Assembly: GCA_035525225.1 (NCBI GenBank)
Contig: DATLFA010000055.1
Location: 27,288 to 91,287 of the forward strand
Reading direction: 5' to 3'
Length of the DNA stretch: 64,000 nucleotides
DNA from: DATLFA01 sp035525225
GTDB lineage: Bacteria > Actinomycetota > Acidimicrobiia > Acidimicrobiales > WLNW01
Shown here: positions 1 through 7,976 of the stretch, in pieces
Numbering within the stretch: the first letter of the stretch is position 1
How the letters are laid out: each line of letters starts with the position of its first letter
Translations under genes and position numbers: made by a program
Notes under the pieces: generated by a model
What the model was told of the DNA's origin: nothing
The model's database searches: none
Seen by the model: the letters and a program-made list of their open reading frames with translations, nothing else

Positions 1-1194
1 TTCCGGTTGCTCGAGACGGTGCGCACGCACGCGGCAGCGCGCCTGGCACAGCGCGGTCTCGCCGATCAGTTCCGCCTCCAACACGCACGTTGGTTCACGC
101 GGCTCGCCGAAAGCGCTGACGCGAAGTTACGCACGGTCCACGAAGCCGACGCGGTGCATACATTCGAAACGTCGTTCGCCGAGATCCGAGCCGCGCATCG
201 CTGGGCGCGAGATGCCGATCCGGAGCTCGCCGCCGCGCTCTCGGCCAGTCTGCACCTGTACGCACAGACCCGCCTGTTCGACGAACCATTGCAGTGGGCG
301 GAGATGCTCGTCGACGCAATCGGCGACAGCGGCGAGTACGGCCCGTCGCTGTTGGCGTCGGCCGCAACGCGTGCGGCGAACGCCGGAAACCTTGCACGCG
401 CCCGTTCACTCGCCGAGGGTGCCATCGCACTCGCGGGCACGAGTCGATTCGCCCTGCCAGCTCTCGAAGCACTCGGCGATACCGCGCTGTACGAGGGTCA
501 CCTCGACGATGTCGTCGACGCTGGCCGGCGTCTCGCCGACCTCGCCGATCTGCACGGCGACCCCCACTACGCCACGGTGGGACGGATCTCGTCGACGATC
601 GGCGCGGCGTACCGCGACGATCCCGATATCGATGTCGATGCGCTGGCCGAATTCGACTCGTCCGATCTGAGTCCCACCGCGCGCGGTTGGCTCGCGTACG
701 CCATCGGCGAATGTCTCCTCGATCGAGCGCCCGATCAGGCGTTGGAACAACTCGAGCGTGCGGTCTCGTTCGCTCGGACCGTCGGCAACTCCTTTCTCGA
801 AGGAGTGGCGCTCGTGTCGTCGTGCTCACTGCGCGCCCGAGTCGGCCAGACGGATGAATCGCTCGCGGCATTCGCCAGCGTGATCCAGCATTGGATGCGT
901 TTGGCGAATCACACCCATCTCCTGACGACGCTGCGCAATCTGACGACCTTGCTCATGCGCGTCGGTGCAGCCACCGAAGCCGCAGAGCTGCTCGGCTCGT
1001 GCGAACGCGACGACGTTCCCACATACGGTCCCGAAGCGGCGCAACTCGATCGCGTTCGCACGTGGGCCCGGTCCGAGCTGGGCGGAGCGTCATTCGATCG
1101 GCACCATGCCACCGGCGCCCGCCGCACCCTGTCGGAGGCCAGCCGATGGGCGCTCGACTGGATCAACGGCTCGATCCGCGGCGCCGGTGAATGA
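1..1194 (+). CDS. C-terminal part of a STAND-type regulator (truncated by window edge)
   Basis: The frame is open from the first base and starts inside the FRLLETVR motif that closes the NB-ARC/winged-helix part of actinobacterial cyclase-STAND regulators; the same motif (YRLLETVR) occurs inside the complete paralogue at 3651. The remaining ~390 residues are alanine- and leucine-rich helices with a TPR-like look. Unlike the paralogues at 3651 and 13195, no LuxR helix-turn-helix follows; the protein ends soon after ALDWING. The N-terminal sensor and ATPase parts lie upstream of the window. Role is inferred as a signalling ATPase; ligand and targets are unknown. Confidence 0.75.
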   Translation, partial: FRLLETVRTHAAARLAQRGLADQFRLQHARWFTRLAESADAKLRTVHEADAVHTFETSFAEIRAAHRWARDADPELAAALSASLHLYAQTRLFDEPLQWAEMLVDAIGDSGEYGPSLLASAATRAANAGNLARARSLAEGAIALAGTSRFALPALEALGDTALYEGHLDDVVDAGRRLADLADLHGDPHYATVGRISSTIGAAYRDDPDIDVDALAEFDSSDLSPTARGWLAYAIGECLLDRAPDQALEQLERAVSFARTVGNSFLEGVALVSSCSLRARVGQTDESLAAFASVIQHWMRLANHTHLLTTLRNLTTLLMRVGAATEAAELLGSCERDDVPTYGPEAAQLDRVRTWARSELGGASFDRHHATGARRTLSEASRWALDWINGSIRGAGE

Positions 1195-1295
1195 TGCTCG
1201 CCGCATCCTGCGCCGTGCGCGTTGGCACTTGCAGACGTTGGTGTAGTCCGGGACGGTCGGGTGTTGTCGAGGTGGGTTTGCGCATCGACGTGTGT

Positions 1296-2060
1296 TCAGT
1301 TCCAGTCCATTGCGGCCTGCTCTGTTGGGGTGAGGCATTTGTCGAACGCGGCGACGAGGGGCTCGACCAGTTGCGGATACGGTTGCGCGTTGGGTTGGGA
1401 CGGGTCGTCGTAGGCTCGGTCGATCTCGCCGACGAAGATCGTGCGGGTTGTGTCGTCAGAGATCTGTTCGCTGATGCACTGGGCGGATTTGTCGCTGATC
1501 TCGTCGGCGCCTTGGGTGACGCTGGTGATAAGAAGTAGCTTCCACGTCTTCGAGCAATTCTTGAAGGTGTCGACGATGCGTTCGGCTTCGCTTCGGTCGA
1601 TCTGGTTGGACAGCGCGATTCCGAGGGTGCTCCACGGCCCGAGACCGAGTCCGAGCGCGCGAACGCGCGCGGCGCCGAGACGATCAACCAACTCTTGGCC
1701 GATGCAGGCCGCTTCATTTGGGGTGACCACGGGAGGACGCGAGGCCCGCTTGGTGCCGTCGGGAAAGGTCGTGGTGAAGACGGAGCAAAATGAGCTCGAG
1801 ACAGCGGCACCCAAGGCGGCATCGGCTTCGGGCAATGTCGGCCTCGAGCCTGCCGCTGCTGGATCCGCGCTGAACTTTCTTTCCTTCGGTTCACAGCTGG
1901 CAGCACTACCGGACGATTGACTGTCGTCGCCACAGCTTGCGAGGAGCAGGGTGCTCGTCACCACGAGCACGGCGACGGCCATCAAGCGGTACGTGGCCAC
2001 CCGACGGCGCCTTTCCCCGTGCCGTTGCTCGGCCTCGACACTCGTGCTGCGCTCGTCCAT
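1296..2060 (-). CDS. putative lipoprotein of unknown function
   Basis: 254 residues. A short charged N-terminus is followed by a hydrophobic segment ending in the lipobox LLASC (about residues 40-44), then a Ser/Asp-rich linker (GDDSQSSGSA), typical of a lipoprotein anchored outside the membrane. The mature part contains several Cys residues (SCEP, NCSK, QCIS, KCLT) that could form disulfides. I do not recognise a family. ATG at 2060 follows a G-rich GAGGGGGG ribosome-binding site. A copy of the TCACC-N5-GGGGGA motif lies about 70 bases upstream of the start (2121-2139). Confidence 0.7.
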   Translation of the reverse strand: MDERSTSVEAEQRHGERRRRVATYRLMAVAVLVVTSTLLLASCGDDSQSSGSAASCEPKERKFSADPAAAGSRPTLPEADAALGAAVSSSFCSVFTTTFPDGTKRASRPPVVTPNEAACIGQELVDRLGAARVRALGLGLGPWSTLGIALSNQIDRSEAERIVDTFKNCSKTWKLLLITSVTQGADEISDKSAQCISEQISDDTTRTIFVGEIDRAYDDPSQPNAQPYPQLVEPLVAAFDKCLTPTEQAAMDWN

Positions 2061-2120
2061 CCGAACCCCCCTCGCCTTGCAACGTCACTTCCCGGACTCT
2101 GACGATTCGACCGCAGCAAG

Positions 2121-2146
2121 ACATCACCCGGTTGGGGGACACGACG
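2121..2146 (+). promoter_or_regulatory. TCACC-N5-GGGGGA motif, copy 1
   Basis: ACATCACC (2121-2128), five bases, then GGGGGA (2134-2139). It sits between the end of the gene at 2201-3004 and the ATG of the lipoprotein gene at 2060. The same arrangement recurs at 3598, 7903 and, inverted, at 13146. Inferred binding site; binder unknown. Confidence 0.5.
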
Positions 2147-2200
2147 AGAGAACCGAGTGTCGCCGATGGAGCGACGGCGAGCGGGCCGGTGCGGTGGGCA

Positions 2201-3004
2201 TCATGCGGCCAGACGTAGTGATCGAATCAGTTGATCGAACGCGACGACCCCTTGGCCGAAGTCGCCGAAATCCTTCGACGGATCCAAGCGTGCCCAGATG
2301 AGGCGGTTTTGGTTCGATGCAACGCGATATTCGCGGGTGACGCCATCGGGGGTACCGTCGGCGGCCTTGTTGGTTCGCACGGTAAACCGCCAGGCTCGAT
2401 CAGCGCCCGCGATCTGATCCATACCGAACAACACGCCGTCGGGCATGGAGAAACCACGAAACTCTGGGTCGTTGAACCGTGGGCGGGTACCGGTGTCGCG
2501 TTCGATGATGTCGGCAATCACCACTGCGTCGTCGACGTTCGATTCTCGTCTGATGACGATCGGCAATCCATCCAACGACGGCTGATTTTCGCTCCACGTA
2601 AAGAGGAGGTCATTGATCAGGGTCGTCTTGTCCTCGACGACGGTCGTGAACGCCACACAAGCCGCAACGCCCGGCCTGGCCTGGTTGGTGTACCAACGAG
2701 ACGGAACCAACACCGAGAAATCGTCGTTGCTGCAGTTCCGCGGGTGCGAGGGATCGAACTGCGTCGACGGTGGTGCCACGACGTCGATTCGCGAACCATC
2801 TCCGCCACCGGCAGGGGCCAATGACGCGACAATGCCAACGAACACGACGACCAGAAGTGAGCAAAGCGCGATTCCAGCGCGGCGGCGACGACGCAGCCTC
2901 GCTCCTCGACGCAGGACTGAGTCGAGTCGCCGGACGGGATCGATCGACGCGGTCAACGCGTCCAGTTGGCTGCTCAGGACCGGGTCTCCGACGTCAGATT
3001 CCAT
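2201..3004 (-). CDS. single-pass membrane protein, putative anti-sigma partner
   Basis: 267 residues: a ~40-residue basic cytoplasmic segment, one transmembrane helix (about residues 44-66, IALCSLLVVVFVGIVASL) and an extracytoplasmic domain of ~200 residues with no family I recognise. The ATG at 3004 overlaps the end of the ECF sigma gene by 11 bases, so the two are translationally coupled. A membrane protein directly after an ECF sigma gene is usually its anti-sigma factor or sensor. No ZAS-type HxxxCxxC motif is visible, so the anti-sigma role is inference from position and topology. Confidence 0.7.
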   Translation of the reverse strand: MESDVGDPVLSSQLDALTASIDPVRRLDSVLRRGARLRRRRRAGIALCSLLVVVFVGIVASLAPAGGGDGSRIDVVAPPSTQFDPSHPRNCSNDDFSVLVPSRWYTNQARPGVAACVAFTTVVEDKTTLINDLLFTWSENQPSLDGLPIVIRRESNVDDAVVIADIIERDTGTRPRFNDPEFRGFSMPDGVLFGMDQIAGADRAWRFTVRTNKAADGTPDGVTREYRVASNQNRLIWARLDPSKDFGDFGQGVVAFDQLIRSLRLAA

Positions 3005-3500
3005 GCAGAGCCCCCCGCGTCACCGCGTCAGCGAGCCGCAGGCGGGCACGATGCAGATGAACACGAGCGGTGGAGGGCCGGCATCCGAGTCGCTTCGCAA
3101 CCTCGTCCATCGGTAGGTCGTCGAAGAAGCGCAGCGCGATGACAGCGCGCTGCATGGGCGGAAGTCCGCGCAGCGCTGTCGCCACGGCGGAAACGCTCGA
3201 GTCAACGCCAACGGAGGAACCAACAACAAGTGACTCGGCATCGGAAACCCGCTGTGCCCGACGTTTGGCTCGCAGCGCCAATCGGAACGCAACCGTTTGC
3301 ACCCAGCCCGCCGGATTGTTCATCGTCGACACCCGATCCCACCTTGCCCACGCTCGAGCGAACGCCTCCTGCGCGATCTCTTCCGCAAGAAATGCAGAGC
3401 CAACCACCAAGAACACGGACTGCGTCATGTGCCTGAACTCGGCTCTGTAGAGCGCCGCAAACCCGTCCTCACCGACCGCCAACATCGCGCCTAGCGCCAC
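2994..3500 (-). CDS. ECF-type RNA polymerase sigma factor (SigE-like actinobacterial family)
   Basis: 168 residues with the two sigma modules. Region 2 includes FLAEEIAQEAFARAWARW (core binding and -10 recognition). Region 4 includes LPPMQRAVIALRFFDDLPM and a helix-turn-helix around GCRPSTARVHLHRARLRL (-35 recognition). There is no C-terminal extension. The start is either GTG 3500 or ATG 3485; neither has a strong ribosome-binding site. It is transcribed divergently from the STAND regulator at 3651, with a palindromic motif (3595-3622) in the shared intergenic region, and is followed in an overlapping operon by a membrane protein that may restrain it. Confidence 0.9.
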   Translation of the reverse strand: MALGAMLAVGEDGFAALYRAEFRHMTQSVFLVVGSAFLAEEIAQEAFARAWARWDRVSTMNNPAGWVQTVAFRLALRAKRRAQRVSDAESLVVGSSVGVDSSVSAVATALRGLPPMQRAVIALRFFDDLPMDEVAKRLGCRPSTARVHLHRARLRLADAVTRGALHGI

Positions 3501-3594
3501 CGTTCACATCGCTACCCCATCAAGACCTGGGGGCGCCGAAACGTTTACACACATTTATCGCTTGCCCTTCAGGACGATAGAGAATTACAACTGG

Positions 3595-3622
3595 GGTACA
3601 TCACCTACTTGGGGGATGTACC
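3595..3622 (+). promoter_or_regulatory. inverted repeat containing TCACC-N5-GGGGGA motif, copy 2
   Basis: Arms GGTACATCACC (3595-3605) and GGGGATGTACC (3612-3622) are inverted copies with one mismatch around a 6-base centre. The right half resembles the GGGGA(T/G)GAGG box of MalT, also a STAND-LuxR protein. It lies about 30 bases before the ATG at 3651 and 95 bases before the sigma gene, so it could serve both. Confidence 0.6.
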
Positions 3623-3650
3623 GAGTGCGCGTCGGGTGGATGGTGGGGAC

Positions 3651-6600
3651 ATGGCGACGGATGTCGATATCGGTGCGCATCTGCATCTTCCGGCGGGCAC
3701 GGTGACGTTTCTGCTGACCGATATCGATGGTTCGACCTCGTTGTGGGAGGCCGAACCGACCGAGATGGCGGCATCGGTGGCGCGCCACTACGAGATCATC
3801 GACGCCGTCGTCGCGGCAGCGGGCGGGGTACGGCCGGTCGAGCAAGGCGACGGCGAAAGCGCTGTCGCGGCGTTCGGCCGGCCGTCCGACGCCATCGCGG
3901 CCGCGGCGGCGATGCAGCAAGCGTTGCATGTGGAGCCGTGGCCCACCTCGCAGCCGTTGCGGGTTCGTGTTGCGATCCATACCGGTGAAGCGCGGTTGCG
4001 CAACGCCGGCAACTACATGGGCGAAGCGATCATCCGCACCGCGCGGCTACGCGCAGTGGCGCACGGCGGCCAGGTTCTCGTGTCGGCGCCCGCGCACGCG
4101 GTCGCGGTGGACAGGGTTGGAACGCAGTTCGCGTTCCGGGATCTCGGTGTGCACCGGCTCAAGGATCTGGCCCGGCCCGAGCATGTGTTCCAGCTGTGCG
4201 GCCCTGGGCTCGAGGAAGACTTCCCGGAGTTGCGGTCGCTGGACCGCCATCTCAACAACTTGCCGATGCAGCTGTCGCCGTTCATCGGTCGCGCCGACGA
4301 GATCACGACGGTGGCAAAGTTGCTGGCGCAGCATCGTCTCGTGACGCTGTGCGGAAGCGGCGGCGTCGGCAAGACACGGTTGGCACAGCAGGTCGCAGCC
4401 GAGGAGATCGAGCAGTACCCCGACGGGGTGTGGTGGGCCGAGCTTGCCGAACTCACCGAGCCCGCATCGGTCGGTCCGACGCTGGCGCAGGTGATGGGTC
4501 TGGCCGATCGAGCGGACTCCGATGTTTGGGAGGCGCTGGCGCGGCTGATCGGCGACCGCAGCATGCTCGTCGTCTTGGACAACTGCGAGCATGTTGTCGA
4601 AGAGGTCGCGACCGGGGTCGATCGCCTCTTGCGCGCCTGCGCGGGTCTGACCGTTCTCGCCACGAGCCGAGCCTCGCTCGACGTTCCGGGGGAGCTGACC
4701 TGGCGCGTGCCACCACTGCGTCTTCCCGATGAACACGAGCGGGTGACGCTCGATGCGCTGGCACAGAGTGACGCCATGAGTCTGTTCGCAGATCGAGCCG
4801 CAAGGGCCCGCCCGAATTTCCGCCTGACGAATGACAACTCGGGTGCCATCGCCGCGATCTGCCGGCGGCTCGACGGTGTCGCCTTGGCCATCGAGTTGGC
4901 GGCCGCTCGCATCCGCAGCTTCACGCCCAACCAGATCCTTGCCGGCCTCGACGACGCATTGCGGACACTCACCGGCGGTAGCCGCAGCGTGCTGCCGAGA
5001 CAGCAGACGCTCGAGGCGTCGGTGCGATGGAGCCATGCACTGCTGGGCGACTTCGAGCGTGTCCTCTTGCGTCGCCTCGCGGTGTTTCGAGGCGGGTTCA
5101 GCCTCGACGCCGTCGAAGCTGTGGTGGCCGATGAATTGTTGCCCGTCGGTGAGATCCTGGACCGGCTCGATCATCTGGTCGATCAATCGCTGGTGGTGGC
5201 CGACGACGACGCGTCGGGGCGGTATCGGCTATTGGAGACCGTGCGCCAGTTCGCGGCTCGCCAACTGCTCGACGCCGGCGAGATCGACGAGCTGCGTGAT
5301 CGACACGCCCGCTTTTTCTCGAACCTGGTACACGAGCTCGGTCCGCTCGTGTTGACCAACCGCATGGTCGACGCGGTAGAGGCATTGCGCAATGACCTCG
5401 ACAACCTCCGCGCCGCGCTCCTTTGGCTCGACACTCAGCAACGCGCCGTTGAGCTCACCGAGATGGTCGCCGAAGCCGGCCTGTTCTGGACCGTGGCAGG
5501 ACTAGTTCGCGACGGCGAAACCTGGCTCACCCACTGCCTCGCCAACGACTCTTGCCCCGAAGCCACGCGCGCTCGACTTTACGCGGCGCGCGCATCGGTC
5601 CGTCACGACGCCGGACTCTTTGCTGCGAGTGTCGCAGACTCGGCGCGTGCGATCGAACTCGGCCGGCAGTTCGAGGACTGGCGCTCGGCGACACTTGGCT
5701 ATTACGAGCAGATCTTCTGTATCGGGTGGGCCGACTTGCCGGTCACGCGCACCTTGATGGCCGACGCTGCGGACTGCGCCCGGCGGGCTGATGACGAAGC
5801 GCTCGAAGCCCGGATCGCCGTACTTGACGCACACAGCCGTCTGTATTCGGAGGGCGTCCAGTCGGCGCGACCGCGCATTGACACAATCCGACCCGGCGTC
5901 CTGCGGCTAGGCGTGCCGCTCGTTGCTGTGGAGTTCTGGTATGTGGACGCGAATTGCGCACTGTTCGAGTCCGACTTCATCCGCGCGCTGGAGTGTGCGC
6001 ATGAGTGCGAGCGTCTCGCTCGCCACACGGGCCTATCTCGGTGGATCGGAATGGCCACTACAGTCGAAGAGTTGACCCGTCGATTCCTCGGTGAACACGA
6101 GTCGGCACTGGCGCGGTTGCCGGCGTCAATCGACGAGATGACGCGACTGGGCGATATAGAGGGAGCTCTCTTCTTGAGTTGGGTGCTGTCCCTACACCTA
6201 CTGAACGAGGACATCGACCGTGCAGAGAGCGATACAAGAGAACTTGTCGCGTTCCTGGAGAGTGCCGAAGTCAATTTCCTCCTCCCATGGATGTTCGTCG
6301 TCCTTGCCGCAATTGCACAGACGCGTGGACAACTCGAGGAGACCTCTCAGCTGATCGCGCGGGGCCGTGCCGTTCAGCAGCGCGTCGGTTTGCTGCACGC
6401 CGGCGCGATGCTGGAGCAACGGTCAGCGTCGCTTGAGCGTTGTCGTGGTGAGATCAACCAGGCGGAGCAGACCGTCCACCGCGCCCTCGACATGCAACAC
6501 CCCAACGGTTACCGCGCCGAAGTAGTCGTGTCACTCGAAATACTTGTCGGCGTCCTCGTGAGCAGTCGGCGCATGACCGACGCCGCTCGGATAGCCGGGG

Positions 6601-7010
6601 CCGCGCAGGCCGAACGCGACCGGCTGGGATTCCGGCTTCGGATGCCGCCCGAGCGCGAGATCTACGCGGCCGATCTCGCCACACTCGAACAGGCCCTCGG
6701 CCCCGATGCTTTCGCGGACGCGTTCGCGATGGGTGCGGCGATGAGTCTCGATGAAGCGGTCGCATTCGCGCAACGCACTCGTGGACGGCGTGGCCGGCCT
6801 TCGCACGGCTGGGACAGTCTCACCCCTACTGAACAAGACGTCGTGAGGCTGATTGTCGACGGGGTCACGAACGTGGAGATCGCGCAGCGGTTGCTGATGG
6901 GTCGCGAAACGGTCAAGACACACCTGTCGCACATCTACACGAAGCTCCACGTGCGGACGCGCGCGCAACTCGCTGCCCTCGCGGCCACTCGCGCCGCCGA
7001 GCAACGCTGA
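3651..7010 (+). CDS. pseudo-cyclase / STAND ATPase / TPR / LuxR-HTH regulator
   Basis: 1119 residues from ATG 3651, chosen over an upstream TTG because GGTGGGG precedes it. Domains in order: class III nucleotide cyclase (about 12-180), NB-ARC/STAND ATPase with Walker A GSGGVGKT (235-242) and Walker B LVVLDNCEH (~305), a helical TPR-like region (~500-1000), and a LuxR-type helix-turn-helix (about 1050-1105, SLTPTEQDVVRLIVDG). In the cyclase, the metal-binding Asp24 and a GDGES Asp67 are present and Arg132 of the transition-state pair is kept, but the partner Asn is Ile (EAIIRTARL), so activity is doubtful. This is probably a signal-gated transcription factor. It is followed six bases later by the membrane protein at 7016. 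Confidence 0.9.
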   Translation: MATDVDIGAHLHLPAGTVTFLLTDIDGSTSLWEAEPTEMAASVARHYEIIDAVVAAAGGVRPVEQGDGESAVAAFGRPSDAIAAAAAMQQALHVEPWPTSQPLRVRVAIHTGEARLRNAGNYMGEAIIRTARLRAVAHGGQVLVSAPAHAVAVDRVGTQFAFRDLGVHRLKDLARPEHVFQLCGPGLEEDFPELRSLDRHLNNLPMQLSPFIGRADEITTVAKLLAQHRLVTLCGSGGVGKTRLAQQVAAEEIEQYPDGVWWAELAELTEPASVGPTLAQVMGLADRADSDVWEALARLIGDRSMLVVLDNCEHVVEEVATGVDRLLRACAGLTVLATSRASLDVPGELTWRVPPLRLPDEHERVTLDALAQSDAMSLFADRAARARPNFRLTNDNSGAIAAICRRLDGVALAIELAAARIRSFTPNQILAGLDDALRTLTGGSRSVLPRQQTLEASVRWSHALLGDFERVLLRRLAVFRGGFSLDAVEAVVADELLPVGEILDRLDHLVDQSLVVADDDASGRYRLLETVRQFAARQLLDAGEIDELRDRHARFFSNLVHELGPLVLTNRMVDAVEALRNDLDNLRAALLWLDTQQRAVELTEMVAEAGLFWTVAGLVRDGETWLTHCLANDSCPEATRARLYAARASVRHDAGLFAASVADSARAIELGRQFEDWRSATLGYYEQIFCIGWADLPVTRTLMADAADCARRADDEALEARIAVLDAHSRLYSEGVQSARPRIDTIRPGVLRLGVPLVAVEFWYVDANCALFESDFIRALECAHECERLARHTGLSRWIGMATTVEELTRRFLGEHESALARLPASIDEMTRLGDIEGALFLSWVLSLHLLNEDIDRAESDTRELVAFLESAEVNFLLPWMFVVLAAIAQTRGQLEETSQLIARGRAVQQRVGLLHAGAMLEQRSASLERCRGEINQAEQTVHRALDMQHPNGYRAEVVVSLEILVGVLVSSRRMTDAARIAGAAQAERDRLGFRLRMPPEREIYAADLATLEQALGPDAFADAFAMGAAMSLDEAVAFAQRTRGRRGRPSHGWDSLTPTEQDVVRLIVDGVTNVEIAQRLLMGRETVKTHLSHIYTKLHVRTRAQLAALAATRAAEQR

Positions 7011-7015
7011 CTCCG

Positions 7016-7657
7016 ATGTCACGCGGCTACCGGATCCCGTTGCCGCCACTGTCTGATGCAACGATCGAGTGTGGGCGGGGTCTTCGCGCTGGCTCGGGTT
7101 TCGTTGCCGGTCTCGTCGGCGGCACAATCGGCTCTGCGGCTGCCCTGGCGCTGATCCCTGTCATGACTGCACTCGGATCAAGCACCTTTGGTCGAGCAAT
7201 TCTCGCGTTGCCCGCCGCCGGGTTCGGCGCGGTGCTCGCGGCAGCGCTTCTCACGACGAACGCCGCGATGATCGATCGGCGAACACGGACCCAATGGCTC
7301 GTCCGAGGACTACTACTCGGTGCGGCAGTCGGAACCGCCGGTTTCGCCGGCGCCGCGATTATTTGGGCGGACGCGCGCGACGGCGACCGTCGAATCGTTG
7401 TCGCGGTCATGGTCTTCTACGGTTCGCTGGGTCTGTCGATCGGGATCGCCACGGGACTGGCGCGCCGCGGAGCCGCATTGTGGACCGGTCTTGCCGGTGG
7501 CACAGCCGGTGTCATTGCCGGCTTGTTCTCCGGGCCATTCTTTGTGATCGCCGCCCCGATAATCGCGGCGACCATCGGAGGGGCCCTCGGTGCGATTCGT
7601 CCGCGTGAGGCTCGAACTTCAGTAAGGAGGCCCTATGGCGGAGATTCAGCCCCGTAG
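7016..7657 (+). CDS. polytopic membrane protein of unknown function
   Basis: 213 residues. Glycine/alanine-rich hydrophobic stretches suggest 6-7 transmembrane helices (for example GFVAGLVGGTIGSAAALALI and LGAAVGTAGFAGAAIIW). It starts six bases after the stop of the STAND regulator, so it is likely co-transcribed with it and could be a membrane partner or target. No family recognised. The last ~20 codons overlap the ribosome-binding site and start of the small damaged gene at 7635. Confidence 0.75.
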   Translation: MSRGYRIPLPPLSDATIECGRGLRAGSGFVAGLVGGTIGSAAALALIPVMTALGSSTFGRAILALPAAGFGAVLAAALLTTNAAMIDRRTRTQWLVRGLLLGAAVGTAGFAGAAIIWADARDGDRRIVVAVMVFYGSLGLSIGIATGLARRGAALWTGLAGGTAGVIAGLFSGPFFVIAAPIIAATIGGALGAIRPREARTSVRRPYGGDSAP

Positions 7658-7902
7658 CGGCCAAGTACCGCGTTCATATTCACCGTTCCGCTCAGCGTTC
7701 TCGCCCTCTCCTCGGTTGTGCCGCACCTGCGCACGCAAGGCGCTGCCCACAACCTCCCTGCCGTCATCACACACTCAGCGGTCGCTGTGGTCACTGTTCT
7801 CGGTGTCGCCGCAAACTTCGCGGTAGTCGCACAGCTCCCGACTGGCGTAGAACTGAGAATGCTTCGGGGGTCGCCAGGGTCGCAGCGGCGCACTCGCGTC
7901 CC

Positions 7903-7923
7903 TCACCTATGTGGGGGATGTAT
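7903..7923 (+). promoter_or_regulatory. TCACC-N5-GGGGGA motif, copy 3
   Basis: TCACC (7903-7907), five bases, GGGGGA (7913-7918), then TGTATC. It matches copy 2 at 19 of 22 positions and lies about 60 bases before the ATG of the giant membrane protein at 7977. Confidence 0.55.
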
Positions 7924-7941
7924 CGTCGCCCTCGGGTTCTT

Positions 7942-7961
7942 ACGTTTGAACAACCAAACGT
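7942..7961 (+). promoter_or_regulatory. perfect 7-base inverted repeat in the leader of the 7977 gene
   Basis: ACGTTTG (7942-7948), AACAAC, CAAACGT (7955-7961). It ends just before the GAAAGG ribosome-binding site of the next gene, so it could be an operator or a short mRNA hairpin limiting ribosome access. Confidence 0.4.
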
Positions 7962-7976
7962 GAAAGGGCCACTCCA

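Larger units (their letters stand above)
7635..7963 (+). pseudogene. small membrane-protein gene split by a frameshift (possible)
   Basis: A strong ribosome-binding site (TAAGGAGG, 7622-7629) precedes ATG 7635 and the peptide MAEIQPRSGQ. That frame soon turns into low-complexity Ser/Arg sequence, while the frame whose previous stop is at 7655-7657 encodes a convincing hydrophobic protein (FIFTVPLSVLALSSVV, later AVAVVTVLGVAANFAVVAQL). Joining the two near 7655-7670 would give a protein of ~100 residues with two membrane helices. The 3' end is uncertain because the second frame runs through the motif at 7903. It may be a sequence error, a pseudogene, or chance. Confidence 0.4.
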
